Made by a program: the position numbers and the translations under genes. A model generated the notes under the pieces. It had not been told where the DNA came from. It saw only the letters and a list, made by a program, of their open reading frames with translations, and searched no databases. Below are positions 61,559 through 64,000 of a DNA stretch of 64,000 nt, piece by piece. This DNA comes from Streptomyces sp. NBC_01288. GTDB lineage: Bacteria > Actinomycetota > Actinomycetes > Streptomycetales > Streptomycetaceae. The stretch covers positions 1,984,001 through 2,048,000 of the forward strand of contig NZ_CP108427.1 of NCBI RefSeq assembly GCF_035982055.1, read 5' to 3'. Position 1 is the first letter of the stretch. Each line of letters begins with the position of its first letter.

Positions 61559-63624
61559 CCGACTCACGGCTGCTTCTCGTCGTGGCGCCCCAGAACACCG
61601 TCGTGGGCTATCTGGACGAGTTGGAAGGCGCCGCGCGTGCCTTGGCGGAGGTACTCCAGCAAAACGATCTGGGCCGGTGCTTACCCGCACCGGCTGGCGG
61701 AGTTGCCCTGTTGTACGGCACAGAAGTGACGCAGGTCCGGATTGAGGCCGCAGTGCGTGCTGCCGCCCGGCGGGCCGGGGACGTCGGCGCCACACTGGTC
61801 CTGGCCTTCCTCGGCCATGGCATGGCGCCGCCCGGACGCTCGGAGTTATACGTAATGGGGGCCGACACGAAGCCGGATGTACTCAGTACTGCGGTGAACG
61901 TCGGCCATCTCATCATCGAGGCAGCGGACCAGCCCGGAGTCAACGGCGTCATCGGTCTGGTCGACACCTGCCACGCTGCAGGAGCCGTGCCCGACGTTAA
62001 GGCTCTGGTGGCAGGTGTACGGGGCGGGCGCACCCGAGTATCCCTGCTCATGGCCTCTGGGGCCGACCAGAAAGCCTACGACCTCGTGTTCAGCCGGCAG
62101 CTCACCGAATTGCTGAGACAGGGCCTCTCGGGCGCAGGGAAACACATGGGGGTATCCGCGCTCAGAGAGGCGCTGAGGCATGTGGTCACCGGCCAGGACG
62201 TCGTCAGTCTGGAGCACGACGGTGATCACTTTGCGGTGGACGAGCTGTGGCTGTCGCACAATCCCCGCCTCGTCGGCGCCGATCGCCCTGGCCCTGGCAA
62301 GTTCGGTAACGAGGACCTTCGATTGGCTCTGGAAGCGGTCGGCCCCGCCGTGACCTGGCCGGAACCCTGGACACTGCACGAGCTGGACCGGGTGCGACAC
62401 GAGATTCAACGGATCAAGGAGACCGGCACAGGAATCGGCCCGGCTGCCCTCGTCCAACGGGCGGTGCACATCGTTGACGGCCTGCGTATCTGCCTCGTCA
62501 GCCGGTCCTTCCTCGCATCCTGGATGGGCAGCAAGCTGACTACTCAACGGCTGCGCAAGGCACTGCCTGCCATGCCTGCCGACGCGCACGCGCTAGTGCC
62601 ACACACCACGGGCACTGCGCTGCTCACGGATCTCCTCGAACTGCTCGTCCTACGCGCACCGCGGGTCGGCGACAGTAGGACAGCACTACTCACCAGCTTC
62701 GTCGCGGCGCTCGGAGCCGATGCCGGGCTGGACCTCTCCGCTCCCGAAGTTGCGACATGGGCAGACGTCTGCGGGGCCCAGATCGAGCTCAACGACACCC
62801 AGGAGAATCTCTCCCGCGGCCAAGCCGAGCGGCGACTGCGGCTGGTAGTCAGCCTGCACGCCACGGTGGCGGACGACTGGCCCGAGTCGCTGGACCTGTG
62901 GCTGCTGGACGACGGCGCAGTGTGCGAACGAGCGGAGATCGCCTGCGCGCCCACGCAGGCGGCGGTCGAGGCAAAGGTCGGAGAAGCTGTCGCCTGGGCC
63001 CGCAAGCACGCGCGGCAGCGCCGTGCGCCGCTGAAACACGTGGACGTCGCCGTCCCCACTTCGCTGCTCCTTCGTTGGAAGCCCGAAGAAACCGACTTCG
63101 GCGTGCGTCTGGGCGTGAACTACGACGTGGTGGTGCGCTGGAGCATGCGCCTGAACCCACCTGCTCACCTATGGTGGATCAACGATCACGCTCGGGCGGG
63201 CCTGGAGCGGATGAGCAGTTGCGCGACCAAGGCTCCCGTCGACTGGCTGGCCGAACAGGACACGGGCCAACCGCAGGACTTCGGAGACCTGTTGCGGGCT
63301 GGCAGGTACACGCGTGCCGTGGCGTTCGCGCACCGGCCGGCTCATCTGAAGCAGCTGATGGAACTGCTACTGGCATACGTGCCGGTCGTGCTGTGGCCCG
63401 ACACAAACAATGACTTCTCATCGGCGGAACAGACTCTCCTGGATATGTTCTGGGACCGTCTGCCGACAGAACTGGCCGAAGCGTACCGACAGCGCTGGCA
63501 AGGCGGTTCTGCTGCCCCGTCTGACCGGCTCGCCGATCTGAGATCTGTCTGGCACGACCTCGAATGGCTCGACTTCTGCAGTTGGTTCGACAGTCGCGAC
63601 GTCGTAAACGGGAGCGTTTCATGA
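61555..63624 (+). CDS. Caspase-like protease with VMAP-C-like C-terminus
   Basis: 689 residues. The N-terminal about 230 residues form a C14 caspase-like domain with His88 (LVLAFLGHGM) and Cys139 (GLVDTCHAAG), and SLLMASGADQKAYD follows as in metacaspase-type proteases. The middle is of unclear fold. Residues from about 400 to 690 (TWADVCGAQIELND, HVDVAVPTSLLLRWKPEET, GVNYDVVVRWSMRL) resemble the VMAP-C domain of vWA-MoxR-associated proteins. It is coupled to the lipase before it and to the MoxR gene after it by ATGA overlaps. Confidence 0.8.
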   Translation: MTDSRLLLVVAPQNTVVGYLDELEGAARALAEVLQQNDLGRCLPAPAGGVALLYGTEVTQVRIEAAVRAAARRAGDVGATLVLAFLGHGMAPPGRSELYVMGADTKPDVLSTAVNVGHLIIEAADQPGVNGVIGLVDTCHAAGAVPDVKALVAGVRGGRTRVSLLMASGADQKAYDLVFSRQLTELLRQGLSGAGKHMGVSALREALRHVVTGQDVVSLEHDGDHFAVDELWLSHNPRLVGADRPGPGKFGNEDLRLALEAVGPAVTWPEPWTLHELDRVRHEIQRIKETGTGIGPAALVQRAVHIVDGLRICLVSRSFLASWMGSKLTTQRLRKALPAMPADAHALVPHTTGTALLTDLLELLVLRAPRVGDSRTALLTSFVAALGADAGLDLSAPEVATWADVCGAQIELNDTQENLSRGQAERRLRLVVSLHATVADDWPESLDLWLLDDGAVCERAEIACAPTQAAVEAKVGEAVAWARKHARQRRAPLKHVDVAVPTSLLLRWKPEETDFGVRLGVNYDVVVRWSMRLNPPAHLWWINDHARAGLERMSSCATKAPVDWLAEQDTGQPQDFGDLLRAGRYTRAVAFAHRPAHLKQLMELLLAYVPVVLWPDTNNDFSSAEQTLLDMFWDRLPTELAEAYRQRWQGGSAAPSDRLADLRSVWHDLEWLDFCSWFDSRDVVNGSVS

Positions 63625-64000
63625 CCTGGAGTCCGTACTACACCGGGGACGGCGTCCCGCGAGACGTGGAACTCGCACCTCCTCCGCCGTGGCGGACGTT
63701 CCCACGCCGTGCAATGGCGAAGGAATTCCAGCCGCCCGCAGGACTCGTGGAATCCGTGAACGCGGCGCTGCACCTGCGGCGGCCATTGCTCCTGACGGGC
63801 CCGGCTGGATCGGGTAAATCAACCGTCATCGAGCAGGTGGCCAGCGAGCTGAAACTTGGAGGCGTGCTGCGCTGGCACATCACCTCCCGCAGTACCCTGA
63901 CCGACGCGCTGTACCGATACGACGCCCTGGGCCGCATCCATGCGCAACGCCTCGGCCAATCAGGCGGGGTCGACAACATCGCACCTTTCATGCAATTGGG
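63621..64000 (+). CDS. MoxR-type AAA+ ATPase (partial)
   Basis: ATG at 63621 overlaps the upstream TGA. The 126 codons visible read MTWSPYYTGDGVPRDVELAP and then PPAGLVESVNAALHLRRPLL. Walker A is LLTGPAGSGKSTVIEQV (residues 57-73), and LRWHITSRSTLTDALYRYDAL is typical of MoxR ATPases in VMAP loci. The gene runs off the window. A vWA domain, in this or the next gene, is expected. Confidence 0.88.
   Translation, partial: MTWSPYYTGDGVPRDVELAPPPPWRTFPRRAMAKEFQPPAGLVESVNAALHLRRPLLLTGPAGSGKSTVIEQVASELKLGGVLRWHITSRSTLTDALYRYDALGRIHAQRLGQSGGVDNIAPFMQL

Larger units (their letters stand above)
52000..64000. mobile_element. Integrative mobilizable element, left end and body
   Basis: Starting just after corA the gene set is: integrase, excisionase-like HTH, XRE repressor, phage-like replication initiator, helicase loader, DUF2637-like membrane protein, MobC, relaxase, then a cargo operon that leaves the window. 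The order resembles actinomycete integrative elements (AICE/IME). The integrase faces corA. Neither the right end nor a tRNA target is visible. No TraB/FtsK-type translocase was found in the part seen, so the element appears mobilizable. Confidence 0.85.

Overview
The window is high-GC DNA with long reading frames, frequent GTG and TTG starts and strong G/C third-position bias. The gene set (twin-arginine chitosanase, NIS siderophore synthetases, a large ATP-binding LuxR regulator, DUF2637-type conjugation genes) points to a Streptomyces chromosome. From memory, the gene order around allB, allR, aceB, uricase, hyi, glxR, catalase and gcl resembles the S. coelicolor SCO62xx region.

From 1 to 8 kb lie allantoicase, allantoinase, an IclR-family regulator (allR), a MocA-like nucleotidyltransferase and malate synthase. 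From 25.9 to 38.6 kb lie a nucleobase permease, an 8-oxoguanine deaminase-like amidohydrolase, the three-step urate-to-allantoin operon (uricase, HIU hydrolase, OHCU decarboxylase), hydroxypyruvate isomerase, tartronate semialdehyde reductase, catalase and glyoxylate carboligase. Together they convert purine to urate, allantoin, allantoate and ureidoglycolate. Glyoxylate then goes to malate (AceB) or to glycerate (Gcl, Hyi, GlxR). Two palindrome families tie these loci together: TTCC-N7-GGAA, in pairs 20-21 bp apart at four promoter regions, and TTCAAC-N5-GTTGAA at three.

Between and after these blocks are accessory chromosomal genes. They include a SelT/W-like protein coupled to a HipA-like protein, a chimeric sugar-binding protein with an ABC-ATPase N-terminus, divergent NIS synthetases, a secreted VWA pair, an HxlR-aminotransferase pair, an HxlR-MFS pair, chitosanase, two coupled acyl-CoA ligases facing a GAF-LuxR regulator, a LAL-type regulator next to a secreted trypsin, LysE and CorA. 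Two places carry degenerate duplicated gene tails (1.3-1.7 kb and 39.5-40.1 kb).

From about 52.0 kb to the right edge lies an integrated mobile element: tyrosine integrase, excisionase-like HTH, XRE repressor with palindromic operators, phage-like replication initiator and DnaC-like loader (apparently CTG-started), DUF2637-like membrane protein, MobC with an oriT-like double hairpin in its 5' end, and a MOBP-like relaxase. No FtsK/TraB translocase is seen inside the window, so it looks mobilizable. Its cargo, running off the right edge, is a translationally coupled operon: a serine lipase-like hydrolase, a caspase-like protease with a VMAP-C-like domain, and a MoxR-type AAA+ ATPase. This looks like a regulated conflict or defence system and is the most interesting locus here.
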